64,000 nucleotides of DNA from Lucifuga dentata (Eukaryota; Chordata; Actinopteri; Ophidiiformes; Bythitidae). Position 1 is the stretch's first letter; the number at the start of each line of letters is the position of its first letter. The notes under the pieces are model-generated. The model did not search any database. It saw only the letters and a list, made by a program, of their open reading frames with translations, and was not told the DNA's origin. The stretch is from assembly GCA_014773175.1 (NCBI GenBank), contig VXCM01000216.1:248001-312000 (forward strand), written 5' to 3'. Of this stretch, positions 43,818-56,880 are shown in pieces. Made by a program: the position numbers and the translations under genes.

Positions 43818-44085
43818 TTCCTCCAGCACGGCTCGGCTGGTCGTGCTCGCAAACTGCAAGCTGAACTTGCGGAGTGTGAATTTTGATGAACACTTTGAAC
43901 TGCAGCTCCATGAGCTTCCTGTGGCACATTCTTCATCCACTCCTCCACTCACAGAGCAGCTGCAGGAATTGCTGTCCACCCACAGAACAGCTGCTGAAAA
44001 GTTAGTTGAGAAAATATTAGGAATAAAATCCCACCGTCTCAGCCAAAGGCAATTCTTGTACTTAGGCAGAATTTGCAAGCATTAA
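43818..44085 (+). CDS. Unassigned open exon-like segment
   Basis: After a possible acceptor (tttctatag at 43817) the frame stays open for about 88 codons to TAA at 44083-44085. It includes NFDEHFELQLHELPV and TEQLQELLSTHRTAAEKL, an amphipathic helix-like composition. I do not recognise the family. No convincing upstream exon was found. It may be a lone terminal exon, a retrocopy fragment or chance. Confidence 0.2.
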
Positions 44086-44719
44086 CAAGGTGAGGAGATC
44101 CTGCTCATAGATAATTAAAGCGGGCTGTGAGAGGGCAGATGAAATGAGTTGACAGGATGATCTGCTTACTTTGACGCTTTTTTTTTTTTTTTTTTTTTTT
44201 ACCAAGCTGACAGAATCTGAAGCACTTAAACGTTAACAGCCCAGTTTTTAAAATAACTATTCAGGCCAGCACTATCCTTAATTATGCACCCAAGTTGTTT
44301 ACATCTTTTTATGCTTTTGCACTTCGAATATGGGACCCCATGTTCCCCATCTGGATAATTAAAATCTAATGGCTCTTGTGGTTCTAATCAGTATTTGCCT
44401 CAGCCACATTTTATTCAGCAAACAATCCCAAAGCAGTAGAGTTTGATCTTTTTCTTTAAAAAAACAAGATATAATCATGATTAAATATCAAAATATCCTG
44501 CATCACTTGCCAAAATGCCAGCTTGCTCTTCAGCTTTTATGTGACAGCAGGCAGGTATCATTTGCAGTGAATTTGATAGTTTTCAGTATTTTATGTTTCT
44601 TGAAGGTTAGAAATAAAGGTTATTTTGCCACATAATTAGAATGCGTAGTTGATATCTCATATGTTTGTATTTACATATTCTGAGACAACACATTTGTGTG
44701 CTATTTCAACATAACTTCC

Positions 44720-45128
44720 AGAATACTTCTTTTATTTCCCATCATTTTTTATAGTGAGTTTGTGTTTAACTTTGCCAAAGTTTCCAAATTTGAGGTTCAT
44801 GTCTACAGAAATGCTTCAACTAAATTGAACCCATAGGTCACAAACTGCCCTGAAAACTTCATTACTGATTGGTCCTTTAGGTCTTTAACATGTTGACATC
44901 AATATTGATTGGACACATGCTGTACAAGGCTGGCAAGTGAGTTTGGCCAATCAGAACAGAGCAGCTTTTTCGGGAGAGGACCTTAAAGACACAGTACCTA
45001 AAAAGGCTTGTTTTCACTGAGTGTGCACAGCAGTGATTTTGAACATTAAAACTATACAGATTCCCATGTTATTTTCAATTATGAGGTCTATCTTGAAACT
45101 TTTGCAATGTACAGTATGTCCTCTTTAA
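44720..45128 (+). mobile_element. MITE family B copy
   Basis: cccataggtcacaaactgcc, tgttgacatcaatattgatt, ggccaatcagaacagagcag, cttgttttcactgagtgtgc and cagtatgtcctctttaa follow the family order. The right terminus complement is ttaaagaggacatactg. The left end is poorly defined. Confidence 0.65.
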
Positions 45129-46112
45129 TGACAATATGCTGAACAAAAAATATACTGGTATTAACTATTAAATAATTATTGTGACTATCGATTCAGACCA
45201 AATCACATTCAAATCAAGTTTAAATGACCAAAAACAAAAAAGGAGAGAAAAAAAAAAAGATCAAAAACATATATTTTTGGCTANTTAAATGACCAAAAAC
45301 AAAAAAGGAGAGAAAAAAAAAAAGATCAAAAACATATATTTTTGGCTATTCGTTCTCATTTTGCTTCTTTTATGGTGGTATCTCAAAGATAAATTTGAAC
45401 ACATGAAAGCAATTCTAGGCTGCTAGAATTTATCTTTTTTTATTTTTCTGATTGTGTGAAAACCAGGTTTTAGTCACATCTGTCTAAGCTCTTTTTAAAG
45501 GCTGCTATGAGTCATTATTTTTTTAAGGGTTATGTATCTATTGCTGTTTTAAGATGGTAATATTAAAAATCTGTGTTATAGACTTCTGTTTATGACCAGT
45601 CATAACACACACTAGCTGAAGGTGCTCTGCTATGCTGGGGACCCTTTTCAAGGTAACACAGGAATAGTTTTAATTCTGCAAGTTTTAATTTTGTTTAGAC
45701 AAGCGGACAAGCTAGATTCTCTGAAAGCCCCAAATGTTTGCTACTTAATGGGAAAATTCTTATTCTGTCTTTGCTGTTTTTTCTTTTTTTTTAGCTGTAA
45801 CTTCAGGTTTCACTTAAGACAGAAATTCTGCTAACATGGCTTCTAATTATGGAGACGAAGGGCTCAATGGAGGGAAGTTTCACAGAGTTTTCTAGTTCCT
45901 TTAAGGACATTTTTAGAATTTGCACATACAAACCATATCCATAGCTGAATTCATGCTGTATATGCTCCTTCCTTCCTGTCACAGCTGTAATTCTAAACTG
46001 AGTTAAACTGTAGCAATGGGATTCATTAGCACAAACACACACATTCAGACCTCAGACCTGTCTTTGGTGTTAAGCACCTCTCAGGCTGCTGCGTGTGTGT
46101 GTGTGTGTGTGN

Positions 46113-46175
<63 letters not shown>

Positions 46176-47672
46176 GTGAGATCTCCCCCAAACAAACATA
46201 CTCTGATATATGTATGATTCAGCCTTTTGACAGCTGTTCTTCTTGGAGGTGTGATGTCTGCTTGTGTGAGGAGGAGGAATAAATTTAACAAACGTAGCAG
46301 CTGGGAAAAGCATAGGAGTTCTGCGCAATAATGGACTGTAATCTAAAATGGCTTGTTAATATGAATTTGGAAGTTTCTTTTGCTTCATAATAACTAATCT
46401 TGGCTTCTTTTCTTTCATTCAAATGATATCTTAATGGGTTTATTATTCCTATTGTGATGTACAAATGACAAAAGCTACAGTGTGTTAATAATAATCTAAC
46501 AAAGGCAGAAAAAAAAATGCTATGTTCTTCCTCTCTGCCTCCTCACAGACGAGATGTATTTCACTCTGGCTTAGATGTGCTTATATAGAGAGCATATAAG
46601 ATGAACTAATGTGCTGACATCTGACTGCGTGACTGACAGAAAGTGAAAGCCACCTTGACAAATACTAGCCACTGAACTTTTTTTTTTTTTTTTNTTTTTT
46701 TTTTTTTTTGTTTTGTAAGCAAGAACAAAATGAACAAAGAAACAAAAATCATTAGTGCGATGACCTCCAAATCTGCATTTTAAATTAAGGAGAGTACCGA
46801 CTTAAAATGTCATTAAAGTTTCCCTGATATAAACTTGATATTAGATGACCTTCACTTAAAATCTAGATCAAATTTAATTACCTATTAGTGTATAAAAATG
46901 AAACAAGTCTCTGGATCTGAAAGGATAGAATGGGCATTAATCATGTTAAAAAGAAGACAGAAGTAAACAAGCTGCCATTACTACGGTGGCGTCTCAGACC
47001 TGCAGAAAGATGCTGCATTGTATGTAAAGAATGTCACGTTTTGACTTTTATACAGAAGATCCAAAAGGCAAAAATTAATGAAATATAGCCGTCAAATTGT
47101 AACGATGACCATAGCTGTGTTGCTGAAACTAGATGTCTAAAAACTTTAACTTTTCAAATGAATTTAGCCCAGTTTTTACTGATGCAAGATCTGTTAGCAG
47201 TCCCTCAAGCTTTGTTGGGCATTCCAGTGAAGACAGTTGGCTGTGTTCATGTAGGAAGCGAGCATGACTTCTCATTCATGTTGCTGCATTAGTGACTCCT
47301 ACTGGTTGGTCAAGGTGGTTGCACAGGAGAGCGAGGACCTGGAAGTGATAGTGATATAGTGAAAGCCCCTTTAGCATGTGTGATTTTAAGCCATTGCCGA
47401 TGAAAGTTAACAGTCATGATAAAAATCTCTCGTCAATACAAAACGGTGTCCTAGATTACAGTATGAGGAGACACTTTCTCTGATGAAATTAGCCATCTTG
47501 CGACCAAAGACAGCCTGCGACAAAATTCTAACAGCGTTAGAAATTTAGGACCAAACTTTTGCAAACTGACTGCGGCTACATCTCACGTCTATAAAACAAA
47601 GCAGATGGATTGATAAATTTTTTTTCCTCATTTATCACAATCTTGCAGGCATAAAAAAACCAAACCTGCTGT
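45129..47672. other. Intergenic, microsatellites only
   Basis: A (GT)n tract at 46091-46173 contains an N at 46112. A T run at 46678-46709 contains an N at 46694. About 55 bases are duplicated around the N at 45284. No gene was recognised. Confidence 0.5.
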
Positions 47673-48402
47673 CAGGGTCGGATTGGGATCCTAATTTTTA
47701 CTGGGAATTTAAGGTTTCTAGCAGCCCACTGGACATAGGCTCCATATGCTATGATGTAACCTTAGTTCTTTTATATATACACTAACATATTGTAACATCA
47801 CCTAACGGCTGACAAAAACATTCCTGCCGCTAGCTTGCTAACATATATGCTAATCATGTTCACTAAAACACACATACAGACTTGTAACTCATGATCTCGC
47901 TAACAGGAATAGAAAACAAACGTAATCACAAGACATCGTCTATCTTTCAAGCTCACCTGCAAAACCTGCTCCTGCTCCTGTCCAATCTCGTCAGCATCAG
48001 TACGGCTAGGCGTATTTATCAAAAATGCCAATGATATCGGAGGTGGGGTGAATAAGTCTGTAATCTTGGCACATTTTGTAGCCTCGATCTGCATTTTAAA
48101 TTTTTTTTTTTTTGTCCTGCTTTTGACCGTGACACCCTTTCTCTTTTTAGAATCTAATTTTCATCTAAGTGCCAAAGTCAAGTTGATATAGTACGTGACA
48201 TAATACGGCATGCAGCAGAGAAATTTTAAATATTATGGAGTAGTTTTATTTTTTAAAATCAAACATACGTAAAATATACTTTTAAAAAATTATGTTTACT
48301 TATTTTAAGTTAATTTTAATTAATATTATATTGTGCAGTGCAAAGGCCACTAGCTGGCCCACCGGGAAAAGTCCAGCCTCTCCTGATGGCCAATCTGCCC
48401 TG
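47673..48402 (-). mobile_element. hAT-type element, 730 bp, with 8-bp target-site duplication
   Basis: The termini cagggtcggattgg and ccaatctgccctg are inverted. Flanks are CCTGCTGT (47665-47672) and CCTGCTGC (48403-48410), an 8-base duplication with one mismatch, as expected for hAT. On the minus strand about 47900-48094 encodes a remnant reading KCAKITDLFTPPP, resembling the N-terminal region of a hAT transposase. It is too short to be autonomous. Confidence 0.85.
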
Positions 48403-48410
48403 CCTGCTGC

Positions 48411-49920
48411 ATTACACCCTTGACGAGTGACTCAACTCTAGCATGTGAAAAGAAGCAGCTCTTGACACCATGTGAAGAACTCATAAAAAAAATCACGGTA
48501 ACTACACAGAGTCACACTAAATAAGCGCCGTGACAATTTAAGCTCCTTCATAATGCTTCCCTTCCTCTGGTGTCAAAAAGAAATTGACAGTAAATTCTCT
48601 GCTTTAGAGGTTGACATGTTAGAGATTAACACTAATATAAGAGAGATCTGATCCACACATTAGGAAGTCCAGCAAAAGGGAGGTGAGAGAGAGAGATAAA
48701 ACAGCGGATGAAGCTAGCTGCAGTGCCATGAGAATGTGTGTGAGATCAAAACTCACCATTTAAATAAACTGACTGATCAACTGAGTGAGCTTAAATATCA
48801 AATTTATTGATCACTAACAAGAGAGGCAAATATGGTTTAAAATTCCACCCAGATTTCATACCGCTGAAATTTACCGACAGATGGAAACAGATCTTAATTT
48901 TTTGCATGGCAGTGTGTTTTATGAATCACTTCCGTGACACAAGGAAACGCATGCCTGAAAAGGTATTTATAAATCAGGATCTGCAGGGTATATTTGCCCT
49001 TATTGACACATTATATCTGGCGCTGTGTTTTATTAACCCCCCCATTGTGTCATGGAGGTCAAATGTGGATTTTTAAGCCAATAGTGGAGTTACAGTGACA
49101 AGGACGGGAAGGTGAACATTGCATATTGGGAGAAAAAGGAGGGAAATACCAAATTAAAAAAAAAAAAAAAANAAAAAAAAAAAAAAAAACCACATAAGCC
49201 TCTGCCCCATGAAATTTTTTTCATGGTACAACATAAATATCAAGGCCATTTTGTTCCGGCAGATCAGCTGAAATCAAATAAATATATATTTTAAAGAGGA
49301 CCACAATACTTCTGGGTAATGGTCTAAAAATCTCATGCTTCAGGCATAAAAAGATGTGATTTCCTGCTAAAGCACCACTCAAGTCTGAAGTCTTATATTG
49401 TCAATTTTCAGTCTTATCTGAGCAATTCATACATTATTGCTTCAAGGAATTCCACACTAAAATACTTTTAGTCCTGATAAAAAGTTTAAAGTGATGTATG
49501 TTGCTTTCTGATGGTGGGTTTTTTATATTCCTGTGGAAAAGTCTTCACACAGAAAACATAATTTCAAACTGCTTTTCTTCTGCAATTGGAGTTTAGTCAC
49601 ACAAAAATGGAACATCAGTCATGAACATCTGGTTGAGTTGTCAGTCCTTCAGAACGCTGAGGGTTTCCTTTCTAGATTCGCCATTTTTCACTGACATTCA
49701 ACAACCCGTTGTAAAAAAAAAATCCATTATAGAAAAAATAGAGAAACCAATTTCTCAACTGACAGCAGCCTCAATAGAACACAACGCAATGCAGCGATGA
49801 GATAGGCTGTGCGTTTGAGTGAGTGGTGTGACTTTTTTGACTGGAAAAATTCTCAGACTCTTACACATAACTCTCTGTGCGTATCGTACACTATTACCCA
49901 CAGCTGAACGGTGTGAGAAT

Positions 49921-49959
<39 letters not shown>

Positions 49960-49982
49960 NCCCACAGCTGAACGGTGTGAGA

Positions 49983-50019
<37 letters not shown>

Positions 50020-50400
50020 CCTCTCTCGGATGTCGACAGGCATTTAGGGAAATGCGAGAACTCACTAAGTGAAGGAGAAACAGATGTGGGACATTGAGAG
50101 AAGTATGCACACAAAAAATAAATTATGTCGTCTTGTCATTAAATCACACCTGGCATGAATTGAACATCTCAGATTGATGATACATAACAGTGTAAGTGTA
50201 TCTGAGAGTGGATTTTTTTCATTAAGTCTTCCGTCTGAATTACAGTGATGAAGAAAAGAAGTACTTCCAATATGTGATTGCTCATTTCTGGAGAAGTCAG
50301 CAGATATACATATATAGAGACATATATACTGTGTGTGTGTGTGTGTNGCTCATTTCTGGAGAAGTCAGCAGATATACATATATAGAGACATATATACTGT
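48411..50400. other. Intergenic, microsatellites only
   Basis: A homopolymer A tract with an N lies at 49172. CA repeats duplicated around the N at 49960 (49929-50015) and GT repeats duplicated around the N at 50347 (50332-50414) are assembly-affected. No gene seen. Confidence 0.5.
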
Positions 50401-50412
50401 GTGTGTGTGTGT

Positions 50413-51468
50413 GTATATATATCTACACACAAACACAACATTAAAAAACCACTGACAGGTGAAGGGAAGAATAACATGGATCGTCTGGTTACAGTGGCAT
50501 CTGTCAAGGGGTGGGATATATTAGGCAGCAAGGCAACAGCCAGTTCTTGAAGTTGATGTGTTGGAAGCAGGAAAAATCAGGATCTGAGTGACTTTGACGA
50601 GGGCCATCTTGTGATGGCTAGACGACTGGGTCAGAGCATCTCCAAAACGGCAGGTCTTGTGGGGCGTTCCTGGTATGCAGAGGTCAGTGCCTACCAAAAG
50701 TGGTCCAAGGAAGAACAACCGGTGAACTGGTGATAGGGTCATGGGCGCCAAAGGCTCATTGATGCATGTGGGGATCGAAGACTAGCCCGTCTGGTCCAAT
50801 CCCACAGAAGAGCTGCTGTAGCACAAATAGCTGAAAAAATGAATGCTGCTGTGGTAGACAGGTGTCTATCATGACAGGTGTCTATAGGTGAACACACAGC
50901 ATGGCGGCGTGCTGCATATGGGGCTGTGTAGCTGCAGATCACTCAGAGCGCCATGCTGACCCCCGTCCACCGCCCAAAGTGCCTACAATGGGCATCTGAG
51001 CATCAGAACTGGACCATGGAAGAAGGTGGCCTGGTCTGATGAATCACATTTGCTTTGACATCATGTGGATGGCCAGGTGTGTGTGCATTATTTACCTGGG
51101 GAAGAGATGACACCAGGATGCACTATGGGAAGAAGGCAATGTGATGATCTGGGCAATGCTCTGCTGGGAAATCTTGGGTCCTGCATTCATGTGGATGTTA
51201 GTTTGACACGTAGCACCTACTTAAACATTGCTGCAGACCAAGTACAGCAACGGTATCCCCTGATGGCAGTGGCTTCTTTCAGCAGGACAGTGCACCCTGC
51301 CACACTGCAAACATTGTTCAGGAATGGTTTGAAGAACATAAGATGCCAGATACCACAGGACACCTTCAGAGGTCTTGTGGAGTCCATGCCTTGATGGGTC
51401 AGAGCTGCTCTGGCAGCATGAGGGGGACCTACACAATATTAGGCAGGCTTTTAATGTTGTGGCTGATT

Positions 51469-51472
<4 letters not shown>
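50413..51472 (+). pseudogene. Decayed Tc1-like transposon
   Basis: The inverted terminal motif cacaacattaaaa (50434-50446) and its complement at 51449-51461 bound about 1.06 kb. The interior retains frames reading [16 protein letters not shown] (paired-type DNA-binding region), WSDESH and VDGQVCVHYLPGEE (catalytic region) and TFRGLVESMP near the C-terminus, broken by stops and frameshifts. It cannot encode an active transposase. GT repeats abut both ends. Confidence 0.85.

Positions 51473-51514
<42 letters not shown>
51470..51514. repeat. (GT)n microsatellite at the Tc1 right end
   Basis: It starts directly at the end of the Tc1 terminus. Confidence 0.95.
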
Positions 51515-51516
<2 letters not shown>

Positions 51517-51619
51517 TGAAAAGGTACTGAAGTACTGCGTCTGAAAAAGTCTGAAAATATTTTAGGTAGGAGAGTAAGAGTGTTCCGAGACTCATAACTT
51601 TGACCAAAAGGGAGCTATT

Positions 51620-52410
51620 GAGAACCATTAAGAAACCTTCACAGGGAAACCTTCTCAGATTGTTAATTTGAACCCTTTAAGGAACCTGGTAATGTTAATT
51701 ATAACCTTTAAAGAACCTTCCAGGAATGTTCGTTTGGTTTGTTCCCTCATTCTTGTGTAATTGACTTCATGGAATGTCCCTTTAATTCTCATTTAGTTAT
51801 ATTAGGAAAATCTTTCAAGACTTTCTGGAGAACAGAAAGAGAAAGTTCTCTTATGAGATGGAGAACATTCTCTTTTGGTGAATACTGTTCCCAACACATT
51901 CCTCTTGGTTCCAAGAACATTGTCAGAAATTCTAAGAACCAAACATTACTCATTTTGCAAACTATCTTTATAACAAGGTAATGCTGTTAAGAAAAGTTTC
52001 CTAAGAAACCTTCTAAGATCATTCACATGAATCCTTTAGGGAACATTAGTGAGCAAACAATCTCTTTGGGTTCCCATTTGGTATTTGATTTCTAATTTTC
52101 TATAATGTGTAATCACATTCAAAGTGTTCCCCGATGGTTCCTATTAAGTTATATTATTAAATCTTTATAGAACTTCAGGGGAATATCCCATGAAGGTTCC
52201 ATTTAGTTTTATTTAGGAAACCTTTACAGAACCTTTGGAGAATGTTCCACTAATTTTTCCCAGGTTAAATTTCATAAATGATACAGAACATTCCTTTTAT
52301 GACAACTATAGATATGACTCACAGGTTCCTTCTTCCAGCAACAGGAACATTCTGAGTCTTTTACCAAAAAGGAATGTTCTAAAACTTCCTGCAATTTTTT
52401 ATTAACATGC
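51620..52410. repeat. Degenerate tandem array, period near 60 bp
   Basis: Units of the form ggttccatttagtttta, ggaaacctttacagaacctt, tggagaatgttcc recur with heavy divergence. Neighbouring units at about 52130-52185 and 52195-52250 align over their length. Confidence 0.55.
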
Positions 52411-54393
52411 GAACATTCCCTTTTTAGTTTTTATATCAATGTAGCATATATGAATCACTAATCACACCTCCTGATTCCTTGATACCTTCAGTCAGATACT
52501 TTCTAAATGAGATTTGGCAGCCTATCTCCCACTTTATGAAAAGTCAGACACTACAGACAGAATGAATAATATAAAAATATTCGGCAGAACATTGGATGCT
52601 GGTTTATGGGAACATCAGCCACATTAATTTTTCAACTCAGCTTGAAGCAGTTACTGTCTATTTTGGCCTTCATTTTATTATGATTCATGTAATTATGGTT
52701 ATTAAGTTAATTTGACTGGGATGCTTTAGTTGTGCCGACTGTGTCACATTCACTGACTGATACAGACCTGAAAGTGATACTTAAAAGAGAATAAAATGTT
52801 GGCTTGGCACATTAGCAAGCAGTGGATTAAATTTGTACCCTCACACTTCAGTTACTCCATTTATTTTTTTTTCTGCTGTTGAAGGATTTTACCCCAAGAA
52901 TCATATTAATATCCCAAGAAAATAAACCTCTGCATCACATATCTCTCTCTCTGTCTGATGGAACAAAATGGTGAGTCAGTCAGCACAAACAGAGTGATGC
53001 AACATTCTTTTTTTCTCTCTGAGGAAAGTTTATAGTTAAATACCCATCAGGCGACTGCATGTATGGTGAGAGATTAACCCCGAAATACACACAAACTGAG
53101 ATGCCTGAGCACTGCATTTTCATGAGTCATAAAAGTGTTTTTTTTTTTTTTTTAAGAGAAAGGCTGAACTTTTATTATGGGTGACTCCTGAGGACAAAAT
53201 GCATACAAGAGTGCGAACACAAACATTAAGGCAAATGAGCTCTAAATATAAAAATGCTGCATATATTAAAATACACAGAAAAGGTGAAAGCCCAAACAAA
53301 ACAAAATGTCACAAATGCCGAAATACATGAAGACTATATGCAAAAAACAAAATGCTACAAACAAACACAGGAAGTGCTCGAGGCCACTTGGGAGAGCGAT
53401 GAGCTCTTTTTGACTTCGTATCTGAGCTTCCCATCGTTTACCTCTTCAGTAAAGCTGCGTTCGCGTTACGCTGACAGGCCCTGTTTGTTTTCCATGGCAA
53501 ACTTTCAACATGAGCTGCCAACACATTTTGAAAGTCGAAGCATAGCAATGTGCTTCAATTGAAAAACCCTCCATTACATCAATCATTGACCAGTCAACAT
53601 GAGAACAACAGCCTATTCTGGGAACCCATCAGCAACACGGTCGTCCCTGTTGAAAGCCTGGTGCAGATGGTGTCAGAATAAGACGTCAAACAGGAGCTCC
53701 TGGAAGAGATTATAAAAAAAAAAAACGCTCCTTGTTGTTCTCTCCGACGGAGGATGACATGTACTCAAAAAGAACCTTCCTCAACACCCTCTGTGTCAAA
53801 GCTAAAGACAAAGTGAGCGGCCTCCTCCTCCTTGCCATGAAAATAGGCGCTAGCTAGTGAACTCAACTGACAGCAGAGCTGTTCGCTGTTTTACTAAAAG
53901 CGCTTTCAGCAAAGTGTTCCGTGTGTGAACTAAAAGGTGCTGTGTGTGAACGTCCCCTTACATTTCTTATACATTCATATAAACATAATTATTATTTATT
54001 TACCTCTTCTACCCTTTTAGGATGCTCATGTCTCTCCCACTCAGATGTCTCGCTGCTGCTAAGTCAAAGAAAGCTCATTACTCTCCCTAGTGGCCTGGAG
54101 CAGTTCAGGTGTCATTTTATTTTGCAGCATTTTCCTCTTAACATATTTTACATCTTTAAGTTCAGGCATTTACAGCTGGTACTTATTTTAGAGCAAATTT
54201 GTCAATTAATATCTGAGTTTTTACAGTCTTACGTTTTGCTATGTACAGCATTTTTTTTTTTTAAATGAGGAACATTCAGTTCTCTTAATAATTGTGTTTT
54301 GATCTACCATATTTGAAGAATTTGCTAGAATCGTATGTCATTTGTCTTGGTTCCAGCACAGCGATCTGCTTTATTCTGTCTTGTTTCAGAACT
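52411..54393. other. Mostly featureless; possible decayed coding remnant near 53.6-53.9 kb
   Basis: Between about 53590 and 53863 two frames interrupted by an A12 run read LFWEPISNTVVPVESLVQ and DDMYSKRTFLNTLCVKAKDK. I do not recognise them. The rest shows no gene. Confidence 0.3.
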
Positions 54394-54740
54394 GTCAGTA
54401 CATTTACATGCACATTATAAGTTTGATTATACTTGAATAAAAGCAATAAATAGATTTTTTTTCTGATTGTTATTTAAACACCTTAATTACATTGAAATCA
54501 AAGTAAATCAGAGTAATTTTACTCCAAGTAACAGACAGTAGCTTATGTGATTGTAAATTAATTTATTTGGGGACATAAATGTCATAATTAGAGTGATCTA
54601 TTCTGCGATTAAGGCAATAATGCGAATACATGAATGGATTCCTATTAATTCCATCCATGTATAGTCTAGGTCTTACTGCATTATTGCCTTAATTGCAGTA
54701 CGGAACAATCGGAGTATAATGTTCATGTAAACGTACTGAC
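54394..54740. mobile_element. MITE with terminal motif gtcagtacatttacatg
   Basis: The left end gtcagtacatttacatgcac is mirrored by gttcatgtaaacgtactgac at the right end. Inner arms gcgattaaggcaataatgcg and gcattattgccttaattgc also pair, so the right half forms a hairpin. Confidence 0.75.
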
Positions 54741-54856
54741 TGATGCTCATTTCTAAAAATTTCGCAAAACAAGTTTATTTGTATTGGAAACAGGTAGAAA
54801 TAATCTTACCACACTGATTTAAATTTTTTTTTTCACTTGTATGAAGAAAATAGGAC

Positions 54857-55446
54857 TTAAAGGACCATACCACCATTTTGCATGTTTTAACCTAATATAT
54901 TCAATTTTCATAAATGTAACGTTATTGACAATCATTTCCCAAAGCATACGACTGGAACGGTGAATTAAAAATGTTTTTCCTACCTTCCAGACTGCCATTG
55001 GTTTCAGTTCATTCTGGTACGCTATTAAAATCAACTTGTTGATACTTGAAACGTTCTTGGGATAGGTAATCCATCATTGCGAACAACATGTATATTCAGG
55101 GTTTTTTTTCGAAGTTATGTAATTTTAGCATTTAAGTGAATAAAAAGTGTGGAGTGAATGTATGTCTCCACCAGGGAATATAGTCCCAAAAGAAGACCTG
55201 CGTTTATCGAAAAATTTAAAGGACCGTGACTTCATAAAGCTGCGTAACTATTAGCAGGCGAAACATCGATTTTTAAGGTGGGTGTATTGATTGAATATTT
55301 GATTTTGAAGGAATAAGAGATTTTGCAAAATATCAGGAAAGCTGAAATACAGTTTTATCCTTTGGGAAATGATTGTCAGTGACATAACGTATGAAAATTG
55401 AATATATTTGTCTCAAACATGCAAAATGGCCATTATGGTCCTTTAA
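54857..55446 (+). mobile_element. MITE family A, best-preserved 590-bp copy
   Basis: ttaaaggaccataccaccat at the left and ggccattatggtcctttaa at the right are inverted, with about 60-bp arms including cctaatatattcaattttca and its complement. No coding capacity. Confidence 0.88.
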
Positions 55447-56300
55447 GGAGTCAATAACAGGCAAAAATGACTTCAGATGAAGATTCTTGCAGTGGTGTTA
55501 CTGTTTATAAAATATTTTAAAGACAAACAGTATGTGGTGTTGAAACAATTATGAAGATATTAAGACAAAAATCTCTGTGAAAGAACAGATGTAGCAAGAA
55601 ACAGATTCGCTCATCAGATGTAACAAACTTTTAATGTAAATTGTGTCACAGAAATTGAAATCATGCCACACTCTTGCTGGCAATCTGAGCAAATTGACTC
55701 AGGGAATGAAATGTTGTCCCTGTCACACATCATTTCTGTGTGAAAATGGCATTGTGCGCTATAGAGATGTTTGTTTATTAGCAGGCCTATAATTTGTTGT
55801 GACATGTATTGTGCACAGGTGGAGGGAAAGGAGGAAATCATCTCTCTGTTTTCACTTTGGTGCCAATGAATCCTTTTTCGAATCAAACAAATAGGTCAGT
55901 CCTTTGTTCCTGCAGAACATTTTTACTTGCCCTCTCTGAAAGGCACTCTGATCAGTGGGGTGTTTCAGCACTCACAATTTAAAACGCTTTCTGGATTGGA
56001 TTGAATCGACAGCAGCCAAATATTAACCTCAAATTGTGCATCATGCTGGGCAAAATAATAATGCATTCCATCATTCATAGAAAACAACGCCCACATCAGC
56101 CCTTTGGCTTCACTGAGATTTGATCAATTCAGCATGTTGAAATATTTCATATCATCAGTGTATAAAATCTACACCGTATAGTATGTGGGTCAGATTGCTT
56201 CCTGTTAGACATGCCCTGAGCAACTTCAGACAGGCCTTAGCTGACTTTAGGCCTTCTTTACCTTCAACTCTCTGCTCCCTGGATACACTTCCTCCACATT

Positions 56301-56338
<38 letters not shown>

Positions 56339-56817
56339 GATGCAACATGCTTTGCTAGCCTCCTTTTCTCAGTAAGTAAAAAATAAACAGGACACAAACC
56401 GTGTAGGCAGCAGCAGATAGATGAACTGTTTAGGTAGCAGAAGAAATTTTAAATTTGACAACTTGGTTCTGTTTTGGTCATTTTTGCAAATTTGGTCCAG
56501 TTCTGTCAAAACAGAGGATGGCTGCATGTTTGGAAAAGTGCTGAACAGAAACTCATTCCTGCACATTCCAGAGAAAATTGTATTAGGTCTCAGTATGCTT
56601 CCTTTGAAGCTTGCTAATATAGATTTAAACAATTTCACTTTTTATAAAAGTAACTTAGTGATTTGCTGCTGTTTCTAAATGGGTATGGAGCTATTTTCCA
56701 TATCATATTCAGTTTATTGGACATGGGCAGTGCTATTCAGCCTGTGGGAAACAATATTGCTGTGCAAGGTCAGGGAAACTGACCCTTATAACATCACAAA
56801 TGTCATAACTTTTGTAT

Positions 56818-56851
<34 letters not shown>

Positions 56852-56880
56852 GATTTCAATACTCTAATTTCTAGCAATAA
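55447..56880. other. Intergenic, nothing recognised
   Basis: Only T runs (56308-56334, 56821-56849) stand out. Confidence 0.5.
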
